64,000 bases of DNA from Mycetocola saprophilus (GCF_000718085.1 NZ_JOEC01000002.1:744001-808000); one strand, 5' to 3'; numbered from the stretch's first letter, positions 19,152 to 27,583 are shown. Translations and numbers: made by a program. Notes: a model not told the origin generated them from the sequence alone.

Positions 19152-20395
19152 CCTCAAGAAACGAGGCGATTGATTCCCTGGAATCGGTTGGAACGGGGGC
19201 GCTGCCGCAGGTAGCGCCCCCGCGCATGACCGGGGAGGTTCAACGCGGGAAGCTCGCGCTGATGTCGGTGACCCACGTGGTCAACGACTTCTACGCGGGG
19301 GCGGTGCCGGCGCTGATCCCGTTTATGGTGCTGGAGCGCAACTATACCTACGCCGCGGCCAGCGCGATCATGCTCGCCGCCAACCTGCTGGGCAGCGTGC
19401 TCCAGCCCGCGTTTGGGCTGCTGGTGGATCGCTGGCGCATCCCCTGGCTCGCGGTGGTGGGCTTCCTGATTGCCGGTGTCGGTGTCGGTATCTCGGGGCT
19501 CACCCAGGACCTGCTGCTGACCTGTCTCGCGGTTGCCGGCACCGGCCTCGGGGTCGCTGCCTACCACCCCTCGGCCACGCGTCAGGCGAAGGCGGCCTCG
19601 GGTCCGCGCACCAGCGGGCTCGCGGTCTTCTCGGTCGGCGGAAACATCGGCATGGCGCTGGCGCCGCTCGCGGTATCGCTGGTGATCGGAAACCTGGGTC
19701 TCGCGGCCACCCCGCTGCTCGCGCTTCCCGCCGTGGCCCTGGCGCTGCTGATGGCGATCTGGCGCGGCATCGAACGGGCAAAGCGTGCGCGCTCGGGTGT
19801 TGCCGCTCCGGCTCCGACGAAGCCCGCTCGGCACGGCAAGGATGACTGGCGAGCATTCGGCTGGTTCTCGGCGATGGTGATCCTGTCCTCGGCGGGATCG
19901 GCCGGAATTCAGGCATTCCTCGCCCTGTTCCTGATTAGTGAGTTTGGGGTCAGCACCGAGTTCGGGGCCGGAAGCCTGACCCTGTTCACCGGGATGGGGG
20001 TGCTGGGAACCCTGGCCGGCGGCTGGCTTGCCGACCGGATCGGCCACATCCTCACCCTGCGCCTGGGCTACCTGATCGGCCCGCTGGCGCTCGGGGTCAT
20101 GCTGCTTGCGCCGGGCACGGTGGTCGCGCTGATCGCGATTGCGGTGCTTGGGTTTGCCGCCTTCATCCCGTTCTCGGTGCAGGTTGCGCTGGGGATGAAG
20201 TACCTGCCGAATCGGATCGGAACCTCGAGCGGGCTCACCCTGGGCCTCGGGGCCACGGTGGGTGGGCTGTTCGCGCCGGTCTACGGCATCCTTGCGGATG
20301 GGCACGGCCTGCGGTTTGCGCTCACCGTCGGGCTGGGAGTCAAGGTGCTCGCGCTGGCGATGACCTTCCTGCTCAAAAAACCCGACGAGTCCTAG
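19148..20395 (+). CDS. MFS transporter (Fsr-like)
   Basis: Major facilitator of 415 residues with about twelve membrane segments. The GTG at 19148 overlaps the ThuA stop (GTGA), a coupled start; an ATG at 19133 and one at 19226 are alternatives. The VTHVVNDFYAGAVPALIPFMV opening and LVDRWRIPW loop resemble the fosmidomycin-resistance (Fsr) branch, which are exporters. At the end of a sugar operon it may expel a product or lactone, which is inference. A basic central loop (KRARSGVAAPAPTKPARHG) links the halves. Confidence 0.85.
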   Translation: MTSRNEAIDSLESVGTGALPQVAPPRMTGEVQRGKLALMSVTHVVNDFYAGAVPALIPFMVLERNYTYAAASAIMLAANLLGSVLQPAFGLLVDRWRIPWLAVVGFLIAGVGVGISGLTQDLLLTCLAVAGTGLGVAAYHPSATRQAKAASGPRTSGLAVFSVGGNIGMALAPLAVSLVIGNLGLAATPLLALPAVALALLMAIWRGIERAKRARSGVAAPAPTKPARHGKDDWRAFGWFSAMVILSSAGSAGIQAFLALFLISEFGVSTEFGAGSLTLFTGMGVLGTLAGGWLADRIGHILTLRLGYLIGPLALGVMLLAPGTVVALIAIAVLGFAAFIPFSVQVALGMKYLPNRIGTSSGLTLGLGATVGGLFAPVYGILADGHGLRFALTVGLGVKVLALAMTFLLKKPDES

Positions 20396-20404
20396 CGCAC
20401 ACCG

Positions 20405-20450
20405 CGGCCGCGCCGTCATGTTCCTCCGGGGGAATATGACGGCGCGGCCG
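20405..20450. terminator. Long hairpin at the end of the sugar operon
   Basis: A 15-bp perfect stem (20405-20419 with 20436-20450) is extended inward by TTCC/GGAA. It lies between the convergent MFS and ROK genes. There is no U-tract, so it may act bidirectionally or as an RNA-stabilising structure. Confidence 0.65.
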
Positions 20451-20479
20451 ATGTGGCGTCGCTAGGCTGCCGGGGCGCC

Positions 20480-20569
20480 GAGCCAGTTGAGCAGGTTGAG
20501 CCAGCTGCGCAGGTCGAGCCAGCTGAGTCGGCCGAGCCAGTTGAGTCTGCCGAGACAGTCCAGTCGGCC
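20480..20569. repeat. 18-bp imperfect tandem repeat, five copies
   Basis: Five consecutive 18-bp units start at 20480, 20498, 20516, 20534 and 20552, each beginning GAGCCAG or GAGACAG. They lie between the sugar-operon terminator and the stop of the ROK gene. In one plus-strand frame they would encode a six-residue Glu/Pro/Val/Ala repeat, but that frame continues antisense into ROK and is not considered a gene. Confidence 0.85.
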
Positions 20570-20580
20570 GGACGATCCGG

Positions 20581-21852
20581 CTATTCCGGACGCACCGCGG
20601 TGTCCGCGCCCGCCGGCTGCCCGCCGATCACACCGAGCGGATCGGCCAGCAGCCGACGGAAGCCCAGATCGGCCGCGCCGAGCAGGAGCAGGTCGGGCCC
20701 GAGGGCTGGGGTTCCCAGCTCGACCTGCTGGCGCATGGTGTCGAAGCTGGAGATTACGCAGTAGCCGGCCAGGGTGTCGGCATCGTAGGCCAGCAGGTGG
20801 CTGAAGAATCCGTCAAACAGGATCAGCTCGGGATCGTAGGCGATCACGGCCGCGCGCAGGGCCGCGCCGGTGCGGGCCAGATAGCTCTCTAGGCGCTCGT
20901 GCGGGGACTGCGGCGGCTCGGGAAGCACCGGATCATCATCGTGCGGGGGAGCGTAGACGGTGCGCGGGGAGCGGTCCTCGACGGCCTCGGGCGGGAGCTC
21001 GGGCAGCGCGCCGATCTCCCCGAGGGCGCTCAGGATGTCGTACTGGGTGACCTCCACCTGGAAGCAGCCGCGGGCACCACACCAGCAGCGCCCGCCGCCG
21101 GGTCGCACGGTCGCGTGGGCGAAGGAGGCGGCGATGCCGGTATTGCCGGTCAGGAGGTGTCCCCCCACGAGCACCGCGGTGCCGATCCCGCCCGGGCCGC
21201 CGTAGAAGTAGACAACGTTTTTGCGATCCAGCCCGGCACCCCAAATGCTCTCGGCCAGCACCCCCAGGTGGCCGTCATAGCGGGTTTCCGCGGGGATTCC
21301 CGTGGCCTCGGTGAGGTAGTGGGCGAACGGCTCGGCATCCCATCCCAGCGAGGACGCACTCACATACTCGTGATTCTCACCGGTCACAAACCCCGGGGTC
21401 GCCACGCCGATCCCCACCAGCACAACCCCGGCGGGAAGCTCCGCCAGGGCCTCGGCGATCGTGGTGGCCACGATATCGGCGGTGTCCCGTGCCGACACAT
21501 TGCGGGGGAGCGGGACCGCTCGACGCCAGACAATCTTCGCCCCGAGGGTCGCCAATGCCACGGTGATCCCGTTGGCATCGCGCATCACCGCGACGCTCAG
21601 CACGTCGGGGCGCGGCTGCACCATCGGCGAGGGGCGACCCGAGCGATTACTGGCCTGCGGCTCGCTCTCAAAACACAGCCCCAGGGTCTCCAACTCGGCG
21701 ACCAGGCCCTTGATCGAGGACCGGCTCAGCCCGGATGCCCGGGTAATCTCGGTGCGCGAAAGCTGCCGGCGACGATGGATGATCTCCAGGACCGCGGCGA
21801 GGTTGTGACGACGCATGCCGTCGGCGTTGGCGGCGGGGCGTGTGGATGTCAT
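20581..21852 (-). CDS. ROK-family transcriptional repressor
   Basis: 423-residue regulator of the NagC/XylR type. An N-terminal winged helix-turn-helix (about 12-75: HNLAAVLEIIHRRRQLSRTEITRASGLSRSSIKGLVAELE) precedes an ROK sugar-binding domain with VGIGVATPGFV and the zinc motif GRCWCGARGCFQ; Gln replaces the usual Glu after GCx. The start of the ROK fold lacks a kinase-type phosphate loop, so it is a regulator, not a sugar kinase. The ATG at 21852 is preceded by AGGGA-like sequence. It is convergent with the sugar operon and is its probable repressor. Confidence 0.9.
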   Translation of the reverse strand: MTSTRPAANADGMRRHNLAAVLEIIHRRRQLSRTEITRASGLSRSSIKGLVAELETLGLCFESEPQASNRSGRPSPMVQPRPDVLSVAVMRDANGITVALATLGAKIVWRRAVPLPRNVSARDTADIVATTIAEALAELPAGVVLVGIGVATPGFVTGENHEYVSASSLGWDAEPFAHYLTEATGIPAETRYDGHLGVLAESIWGAGLDRKNVVYFYGGPGGIGTAVLVGGHLLTGNTGIAASFAHATVRPGGGRCWCGARGCFQVEVTQYDILSALGEIGALPELPPEAVEDRSPRTVYAPPHDDDPVLPEPPQSPHERLESYLARTGAALRAAVIAYDPELILFDGFFSHLLAYDADTLAGYCVISSFDTMRQQVELGTPALGPDLLLLGAADLGFRRLLADPLGVIGGQPAGADTAVRPE

Positions 21853-21903
21853 CTCGGGTTCCCTTCTCGGGTTGATCCCATCGTGCCAGAACGCCCGGGG
21901 GTT

Positions 21904-21973
21904 CGGGCGGCGACTGTCCGTATAGCGGCGGGAACGGTGCCGATCGGCAGAAAAACCGGGCGACGACTGTCCG
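21904..21973. promoter_or_regulatory. 17-bp direct repeats upstream of the ROK gene
   Basis: CGGGCGGCGACTGTCCG at 21904-21920 and CGGGCGACGACTGTCCG at 21957-21973 differ at one base and are 53 bp apart. They lie 52-121 bp upstream of the ROK start and are candidate autoregulatory sites. They do not resemble the inverted repeat upstream of the sugar operon. Confidence 0.55.
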
Positions 21974-22118
21974 CGGGGCCGAGGAACCTGCGGAATCCCA
22001 GTTAGGGAGACGGCCTGAACGGGCACGGGGTTTTGTGGGCGCGGAAGCGTCGTGGGCGAGGAGTAAGCTGGCACGCGGCGTGCGACCCCTTGCGTGCGCC
22101 GAGTTGGAAGGCTTCACC

Positions 22119-23105
22119 ATGTCACAGCGGACCGCCCGCATTCTCCCGCGCTGGATTGCGCTCATTCTTGCCGTCATGATCGGATCGGCCATGTCGATCC
22201 AGGCACGCATTAACGGACACCTCGGTGAGGCGCTGCACGACGGCCTGGCGGCGGCCGCGGTCTCGTTCGGGTCGGGCCTGGTAGTCCTGTCGCTGATCAT
22301 GATTTTCTCCCGCCCGGGGCGTCGCGGAGTCGCCGCGATCTTCCACGGAATTGCCGGGAAATCGGTACCCTGGTGGATCCTGCTGGCCGGCTTCTGCGGC
22401 GCTTTCCTGGTCTTTAGCCAGAGTCAGGTGGGGGCCATCGTGGGCATCGCGATGTTCAGCGTTGCCGTGGTTGCCGGGCAAACCGTGTCCGGGCTCATCC
22501 TCGACGGCATCGGATTTGGTCCGCTCGGGCGGGTCCGACCGAGCGTTAATCGATTGCTGGGTGCCGCGCTTGTGCTGGCCGCCGCCGGTTGGTCGGTCAC
22601 GGGCAAAATCTCCACCGATATCCCCGCGTGGGCCCTGGTTCTCCCCTTTATTGCCGGGCTCCTGCTCGGTTGGCAGCAGGCCGTTAACGGGCGCGTGCGT
22701 GCGGCCGCCAACAGCGTGCTGTCGGCCACGTTCCTCAACTTCCTGTTTGGCACGTTTGCGCTGCTCTGCGCCGTCTTTATCAGCGGCGGCCCGCACTTCA
22801 CCGAATTCGCCTGGCCGAGTGACCCGTCCCTCTACGTGGGCGGGCTGATCGGCTGCGTGTGTATCGGACTCTCGGCGTGGATCGTCGCCTCCACCGGCGT
22901 GCTGCTGATGGGGATGGGTATGATCGCCGGTCAGCTGATCACCGCGGTGATCCTGGACCTGATGGACTTCGGCGCTGATCAGATGTCCCTGGCCACCGTC
23001 GGCGGCGCGCTGCTGGCGCTGGTCGCGGCGATCATTGCCGGGCTTCCGCGCTGGGGCCGGCACCGTCACGCGGCCCCCGCGAGTGCGCCGACGTCAACCA
23101 CGTAG
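22119..23105 (+). CDS. DMT-family transporter (DUF606/YdcZ type)
   Basis: Membrane protein of 328 residues with about ten membrane segments arranged as two homologous halves of the DUF606 (YdcZ) kind: a first half with SIQARINGHLGEALHDGLAAAAVSFGSG and a second with GWQQAVNGRVRAAANSVLSATFLNFLFG. The family belongs to the drug/metabolite transporter superfamily; substrates are mostly unknown. The ATG at 22119 has GGAAGG upstream. It is divergent from the ROK gene and ends in a strong terminator. Confidence 0.88.
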   Translation: MSQRTARILPRWIALILAVMIGSAMSIQARINGHLGEALHDGLAAAAVSFGSGLVVLSLIMIFSRPGRRGVAAIFHGIAGKSVPWWILLAGFCGAFLVFSQSQVGAIVGIAMFSVAVVAGQTVSGLILDGIGFGPLGRVRPSVNRLLGAALVLAAAGWSVTGKISTDIPAWALVLPFIAGLLLGWQQAVNGRVRAAANSVLSATFLNFLFGTFALLCAVFISGGPHFTEFAWPSDPSLYVGGLIGCVCIGLSAWIVASTGVLLMGMGMIAGQLITAVILDLMDFGADQMSLATVGGALLALVAAIIAGLPRWGRHRHAAPASAPTSTT

Positions 23106-23121
23106 CCCACGGAAATGACAA

Positions 23122-23158
23122 AATGCCCGTGCTCCTGATAATCGGGAGCACGGGCATT
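23122..23158. terminator. Bidirectional terminator after the DMT transporter
   Basis: A 14-bp perfect stem (23122-23135 with 23145-23158) between convergent genes, preceded by an A-rich run that would serve as a T-run for the minus strand. Confidence 0.8.
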
Positions 23159-23164
23159 CGTGCG

Positions 23165-23710
23165 TTAGGACGTCGGCAGGCCGGTGATGAACCGGGCCCC
23201 GTCGATGGTGCGGGGCCGCTCGGGTTTGTCCCGGGGCAGGACCCCACCCACATACAGCCAGCCCAGCAGCTTCTCGTGCGGAGCGAGTCCGTGCATGCGG
23301 TGCACGGGCTCGGTGCGGGTCAGCTCACCGGTGCGCCAGAGCACACCCCAGCCGGCCTCGTCCAGGAGCAGGCTCAGGACGTGCGCGACACCCGAGGCCA
23401 CGGCCTCCTGCTCCCAGTCGGGAACCTTATGCGACTTCTTCGGGGCAAACACGATCGCGATCAGCAGTTCGGCACGCAGCGGCTTGGTTGAGGGAGAGCG
23501 TTTGCCCTCGGCCTCGGCAAGCGCCTCACCCAGTCGGTGGCGGTCGGTTCCGCGCAGCTCGATCAGACGCCACGGTTCCAGACCACTGTGATCGGCCACC
23601 CGACCCGCGGCCGAAACCAGCCGCACCAGCTCGTCGTGATCCGGGGTTTCCGGCGAAACCTTTGATCGTGATCGCCGCGTCAGCGCGGCCTGGTATGCCC
23701 CTGCGCTCAC
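23165..23710 (-). CDS. Nitroreductase-family protein
   Basis: 181-residue FMN-dependent oxidoreductase of the nitroreductase fold. Features include the N-terminal RRSRSKVSPETPDHDELVRLVSAAGRVADHSGLEPWRLIEL and the flavin-region DEAGWGVLWRTGELT. The GTG start lies one base after the msrB stop, so the two genes form an operon. Substrate unknown; pairing with msrB suggests a redox-stress role, which is inference. Confidence 0.85.
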   Translation of the reverse strand: MSAGAYQAALTRRSRSKVSPETPDHDELVRLVSAAGRVADHSGLEPWRLIELRGTDRHRLGEALAEAEGKRSPSTKPLRAELLIAIVFAPKKSHKVPDWEQEAVASGVAHVLSLLLDEAGWGVLWRTGELTRTEPVHRMHGLAPHEKLLGWLYVGGVLPRDKPERPRTIDGARFITGLPTS

Positions 23711-23711
23711 G

Positions 23712-24116
23712 CTACTCGGATTCCGCGGTGAAGTTCAGGGCGATCGAGTTCATGCAATAGCGATCGCCGGTGGGGGTGCCGAAACCGTCGTCAAACACGT
23801 GGCCCAGGTGCGAGTCGCAGGTGGCGCAGCGCACCTCGGTGCGGACCATGCCCAGCGAGTTGTCCTCGATCAGCTTGACCGCCTCGGGGCGCACGGACTC
23901 GTAGAAGCTCGGCCATCCACAGCCCGAGTCAAACTTCGTTCCGCTCTTAAACAGCTCGGCACCACAGGCGGCACAGGTGTAGAGGCCGGAGCGCTCCTCG
24001 TCCAGCAGCTCGCCGGTCCACGGACGCTCGGTCGCGGCCTCGCGCAGCACCTGATACTGCTCGGGGCTCAGTTCTTCACGCCACTCGGCGTCGCTCTTGT
24101 TCACGGGGGTGTTCAT
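23712..24116 (-). CDS. msrB: Methionine-R-sulfoxide reductase B
   Basis: 134-residue cytoplasmic repair enzyme that reduces the R form of methionine sulfoxide. The zinc cysteines are present (C48/C51 and C97/C100), as are the GCGWPSF substrate motif and the catalytic Cys121 in RYCMNSIALNF. Full length for the family. First gene of an operon with the nitroreductase. Confidence 0.95.
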   Translation of the reverse strand: MNTPVNKSDAEWREELSPEQYQVLREAATERPWTGELLDEERSGLYTCAACGAELFKSGTKFDSGCGWPSFYESVRPEAVKLIEDNSLGMVRTEVRCATCDSHLGHVFDDGFGTPTGDRYCMNSIALNFTAESE

Positions 24117-24304
24117 ACCGTCTCCTTCGGGTGGTGATCCACTCCTAATCTAACGCGCCACACCCGTGTTTGTTCCCCTTATTGGGGTAAGTCTCACCGG
24201 TTGGGTGGGGGTTCTCTCAGCCGGTCCCCATCTAGCGTCGGGGATTCGGGTTAGGATTACCCCACGGACCTCTTGAGGTGAGCGCTACTGGTGGGGAGAT
24301 GACT

Positions 24305-24598
24305 ATGAGTTCCGATTCCACGGCACCTACGCCGGAACCCGTGCGCGCCGGTGCGCTCAGCGATCGCGAACGGGCGATCCTCGAGTTTGAGAACCGCTGG
24401 TGGCAGCACCCGGGTTTGAAGGAGGAGGCCATTCGTGCCGAACTCTCACTTTCCCCCGCCCGGTACTATCAGATCCTCTCGGGCCTGATTGATCGTCCAG
24501 CCGCCCTCATCTTTGATCCGATGCTGATCAAACGTCTGCAGCGACTGCGCCAGGCCCGCCAGGCCGCCCGCGAGCGCCGCGCCACCGGACAGCACTAA
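24305..24598 (+). CDS. DUF3263 small DNA-binding-like protein
   Basis: 97-residue protein of the actinobacterial DUF3263 family. The core LSDRERAILEFENRWWQHPGLKEEAIRAELSLSPARYYQIL looks like a sigma-70-region/helix-turn-helix-like helical domain; the tail is Arg/Gln-rich. I chose the ATG at 24305, which has GGGGAG six bases upstream, over an ATG at 24299 and a GTG at 24278. It sits upstream of a LytR_C gene, an arrangement common in this family of bacteria. Function unknown. Confidence 0.85.
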   Translation: MSSDSTAPTPEPVRAGALSDRERAILEFENRWWQHPGLKEEAIRAELSLSPARYYQILSGLIDRPAALIFDPMLIKRLQRLRQARQAARERRATGQH

Positions 24599-24670
24599 CC
24601 CCTCTCGATCGTTTTCCCGCCGTACCGGGTATCTGCCCGGCTGCTCGACCCGCCATGAGGAACCACCCAG

Positions 24671-25327
24671 ATGCGCGAACGCCACCCCCACGACCGTTTT
24701 GACAACGCCCGCACGCACTCCAAGCGTGTGGGTGCTCACCGTGCCGCCGGAGCGCTGCCTCGTCGTCACTGGGGCTGGCTGGTCGCGGTCCTGGCCGTGG
24801 TGGTGTTGGTGCTCGGCGGGATCGTGTATATCGCGGTGCAGAACGGCAAGATCGACTTCACCGCGCCGACCTCGAGTTCAACCGCGCAGCCCGGCGAGGA
24901 GCCCAGCGACGGTGCCTCCGATAACCCGGACGACGGTGGGACCGATGAGAACGGTGGCGACACCGGCGAGAGCCAGGCTCCGCCGAGCGAAACCCCGACC
25001 ACCGGTGCGGTCGATAAGACCGCCTCGATCTACGTGCTGAATGGAACCACCACCACGGGTCTGTCCGCCGGTGCCTCGACGCGACTGAACCAGGCGGGCT
25101 GGACCCAGCAGATCAACGTGGGCAATGCCAAGAGCAAGTCGATTCGTCAGAGCGTGGTGTACTACCACGATAACGCCGGTGAGTCGGCGGCCCGTGGGGT
25201 TGCCGCGGCCCTGGGCATCCAGACCGTCACCAAGTCTCAGGAGTACGCCAAGAACAACGCCGGCGGACCGGCCCCGGCCAACCAGGTTGTGGCAGTGCTG
25301 GGCACCGACTATTCGGCCAGTCGCTAG
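24671..25327 (+). CDS. LytR_C-domain membrane protein
   Basis: 218-residue single-pass protein. A basic cytoplasmic start, one membrane segment (about 34-56), an acidic disordered linker (about 65-113, rich in Asp, Gly, Pro, Ser) and a C-terminal LytR_C domain (IYVLNGTTTTGLSAGASTRLNQAGW ... VVAVLGTDY). This is only the accessory domain of LytR-CpsA-Psr proteins; the phosphotransferase domain is absent. It lies outside the membrane and probably binds cell-wall polymers or a partner, which is inference. Confidence 0.87.
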   Translation: MRERHPHDRFDNARTHSKRVGAHRAAGALPRRHWGWLVAVLAVVVLVLGGIVYIAVQNGKIDFTAPTSSSTAQPGEEPSDGASDNPDDGGTDENGGDTGESQAPPSETPTTGAVDKTASIYVLNGTTTTGLSAGASTRLNQAGWTQQINVGNAKSKSIRQSVVYYHDNAGESAARGVAAALGIQTVTKSQEYAKNNAGGPAPANQVVAVLGTDYSASR

Positions 25328-25339
25328 CGTAAACCGGTG

Positions 25340-25363
25340 CCGGAGCGTGGATCCACGCTCCGG
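25340..25363. terminator. 24-bp perfect palindrome between the LytR_C and galE-like genes
   Basis: CCGGAGCGTGGA and its exact complement abut without a spacer, so a cruciform or 10-bp hairpin with a tight loop is possible. AAAA rather than T follows, so a terminator function is uncertain; a protein-binding site is an alternative. Confidence 0.45.
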
Positions 25364-25389
25364 AAAACGGGTGCGAAAGGATCCCCGGT

Positions 25390-26366
25390 ATGAGGATTCT
25401 GGTTACCGGCGGTGCGGGATACATCGGTGCGCACGTGGTGGAGCTGTTGCAGGCCCGGGGCGATGAGGTTGGCGCCGTGGATGACCTGATTACCGGCATC
25501 CCCGAGCGTATTCCCGGCGTGGTTATTCACGAACTCGACCTCGCGGACACCCATTCGGTTCCGCGGCTGAGCGAGATCCTCACCACCGCCCGGATCGAAG
25601 CCGTGGTGCACTTCGCCGCCCGCAAGCAGGTCCTGGAGTCGGTCCAACGGCCCGCCTGGTACTTTCAACAAAACATCGGTGGTCTGTCCAACCTGATCCT
25701 GGCGATGGAGTCGGCCGGCGTGCGCAACCTGGTGTACTCCTCCTCTGCCTCGGTGTATGGCAATGCGGTGGGGGCGCAGATCGCCGAGGATGCTCCCACG
25801 GTGCCGGTGAATCCATACGGAATGTCCAAGCTGCAGGGGGAGTACCTGGTCGCGGCCGCGGGAACCGCCTGGGGGCTTCGCGGGGTGAGCCTGCGCTATT
25901 TCAACGTGGCCGGTGCGGGGTCTGACCGACTGGGTGATCGCGCCGTGCTCAACCTGGTACCGATGATCTTGGAGCGACTGGACCAGGGTGAATCGCCACT
26001 GGTCTTTGGTGCTGACTATGACACCCCGGATGGATCCTGCGTGCGGGACTACGTCCACGTCAGTGATCTGGCGGATGCCCACCTGGCCGCCCTGGATACG
26101 CTGGACTCCCGCCCGCCGGGTGGCACGAGGTCTTCAACGTGGGCACGGGACTGGGCACCAGCGTGCTGGAGATGGTGGAGACCGTGCGCCGGGTGAGTGG
26201 GGTCGATCTGCCCCCGGAGATTCGCGAGCGTCGCGCGGGCGATCCGGCGTCGGTGGTGGCCTCGGTGGCAAAGATCGAGCGCGAACTCGGGTGGAGCGCG
26301 CGTCGCGGCACCGAGGAGATTATCCGTTCGGCCTGGGAGGCGCACCGCTCCAATAACGAGCGATAG
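25390..26366 (+). pseudogene. galE: galE-like UDP-glucose 4-epimerase, frameshifted
   Basis: NAD-dependent epimerase/dehydratase of about 325 residues when joined across frames. The first frame runs to about 26120 with the Rossmann motif GGAGYIGAH, the catalytic SSSASVYG and YGMSK (Tyr-x-x-x-Lys) and RYFNVAGAG. The remainder, HEVFNVGTGLGTSVLEMVE to ELGWSARRGTEEIIRSAW, continues in another frame and ends at 26366. Restoring one base, most simply a G in the GGGTGGCAC stretch near 26120-26126, gives PPGGHEVFNVGTG, the normal sequence. Both halves are well preserved, so this is a recent mutation or a sequence error. As written, the product is truncated after the active site with a missing C-terminal substrate lobe. 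Confidence 0.85.
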
Positions 26367-26404
26367 TTCTGCGCGGCTCGGGGTGATTATGGCCCGGGCA
26401 CGTT

Positions 26405-27475
26405 ATGGTTATCGGCATGTCCAGACTCGCAGCATCGCGCTTGACCTCGCCCGCGGCCACTCCCATGCGGGTGGCGCGTGTACTGATCGCCTGCCTGATG
26501 GGGGTCTCGCTCCTGTCCGCGTGTGCCGAGCGACCCGAACCGGTGACCTCGGCCACTCCGACGGACACCGAAGACGCCCCGGGGGCCGTCGCCCCGCTCA
26601 CGGGTGAGTCGGCGTCGCTGGAGATCCTGGGTCGCCCCTCGCTCGCCGCCAAGATCGGTAACGACGTCGAGGCGCGTCCCCAGCGCGGGCTGGAGCGCGC
26701 CGACCTGGTGTTTGAGGAGCTGGTCGAGGGCGGACTGACCCGCTACGTTGCGGTCTGGCAGTCCCAGATTCCCGAGGAGCTGGGGCCGCTGCGCTCGATT
26801 CGTCCGATGGACCCGGACATCATTTCCCCCTTCGGCGGCATCGTGGCCTACTCGGGTGGACAGCAGATCTTCGTGGACCAGATGGAGAACACCCCGGTCA
26901 AGAACTTCATCCACGGTCAGCCGAATGCCGACCCGTTTATGTACCGCAGCAAGGACAAGCCCGCCCCGCATAACGTGATCCTGCGGGCCGAAAAGCTGAT
27001 CGACGATCAGAAGGGGCTGGCCGCACCGCCCACGCAGTTTGAGCATGCCGAAACGGCCGAGGGGGCCTCGGCGCTCCAGGGCGGAACGCCGGTGGCGACA
27101 ATCCTTGCGACCTTCTCGGCCTCCCGGCAGCAGTCCTGGGCCTGGGATACCACCCAGGGAGTTTTCCTGCGTTCGCAGCAGGGCAAGCCCGACCTGGATA
27201 CCGACGGCAAGACCCGGTCGGCCACCAACGTGATTGTGCTTCGGGTGAACATCGACAACCAGTATCCGGGGGTGCCCAAGACCGTGCTGATCGGTTCGGG
27301 GACCGGGCATGTGTCCACGGGCGGGCAGGTGATTCCGGTGACCTGGTCCAAGACCGAGGCGACCGCGCCCATCACGCTCACCACCGAGGCGGGGGAACCG
27401 ATTCTGCTGGCCCCGGGCAACGCCTGGGTTGAGCTTGTGCCGCTAATCTCGGGTGCCGAGGTGCGCTTCGAATAG
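26405..27475 (+). CDS. DUF3048 (YerB-like) lipoprotein
   Basis: Exported lipoprotein of up to 356 residues. The signal region ends in LLSAC, with charged residues before it; starts at 26405, 26417 or 26465 are all possible, none has a good ribosome site, and TATGGC at 26389-26394 could be the -10 of a nearly leaderless message. The DUF3048 body is clear: RPSLAAKIGNDVEARPQRGLERADLVFEELVEGGLTRYVAVWQSQ, GPLRSIRPMD, and a C-terminal domain with VTWSKTEATAPITL. Role unknown; probably an envelope protein. Confidence 0.85.
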   Translation: MVIGMSRLAASRLTSPAATPMRVARVLIACLMGVSLLSACAERPEPVTSATPTDTEDAPGAVAPLTGESASLEILGRPSLAAKIGNDVEARPQRGLERADLVFEELVEGGLTRYVAVWQSQIPEELGPLRSIRPMDPDIISPFGGIVAYSGGQQIFVDQMENTPVKNFIHGQPNADPFMYRSKDKPAPHNVILRAEKLIDDQKGLAAPPTQFEHAETAEGASALQGGTPVATILATFSASRQQSWAWDTTQGVFLRSQQGKPDLDTDGKTRSATNVIVLRVNIDNQYPGVPKTVLIGSGTGHVSTGGQVIPVTWSKTEATAPITLTTEAGEPILLAPGNAWVELVPLISGAEVRFE

Positions 27476-27522
27476 GGACCCCGTGGGCTCCCTGTTCATC
27501 CGCCGTCATCTGCCTGGTTCGG

Positions 27523-27549
27523 CTTGCACTCGTAGGTGGAGAGTGCCAG
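27523..27549. promoter_or_regulatory. Second, imperfect CIRCE-like operator and promoter region
   Basis: CTTGCACTC-N9-GAGTGCCAG matches the CIRCE consensus (TTAGCACTC-N9-GAGTGCTAA) except at two symmetric positions in each arm. It overlaps a possible promoter: TTGCAC (27524-27529), 17 bp, CAGAAT (27547-27552). Confidence 0.75.
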
Positions 27550-27556
27550 AATCGAG

Positions 27557-27583
27557 TTAGCACTCACATTCATCGAGTGCTAA
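27557..27583. promoter_or_regulatory. CIRCE operator (HrcA binding site)
   Basis: Perfect CIRCE: TTAGCACTC (27557-27565), nine-base spacer, GAGTGCTAA (27575-27583), 37 bp upstream of groEL. HrcA would repress groEL here until heat shock. hrcA itself is not in the window. Confidence 0.96.

Noticed and set aside
20453-20764. A plus-strand frame with a six-residue Glu/Pro repeat
   Set aside because: It has no ribosome site, starts inside a terminator region and runs antisense through the ROK gene; only the DNA repeat is reported.
25340-25363. The 24-bp palindrome as a mobile-element end or att site
   Set aside because: There is no second copy or transposase, so it is kept only as a hairpin of uncertain function.
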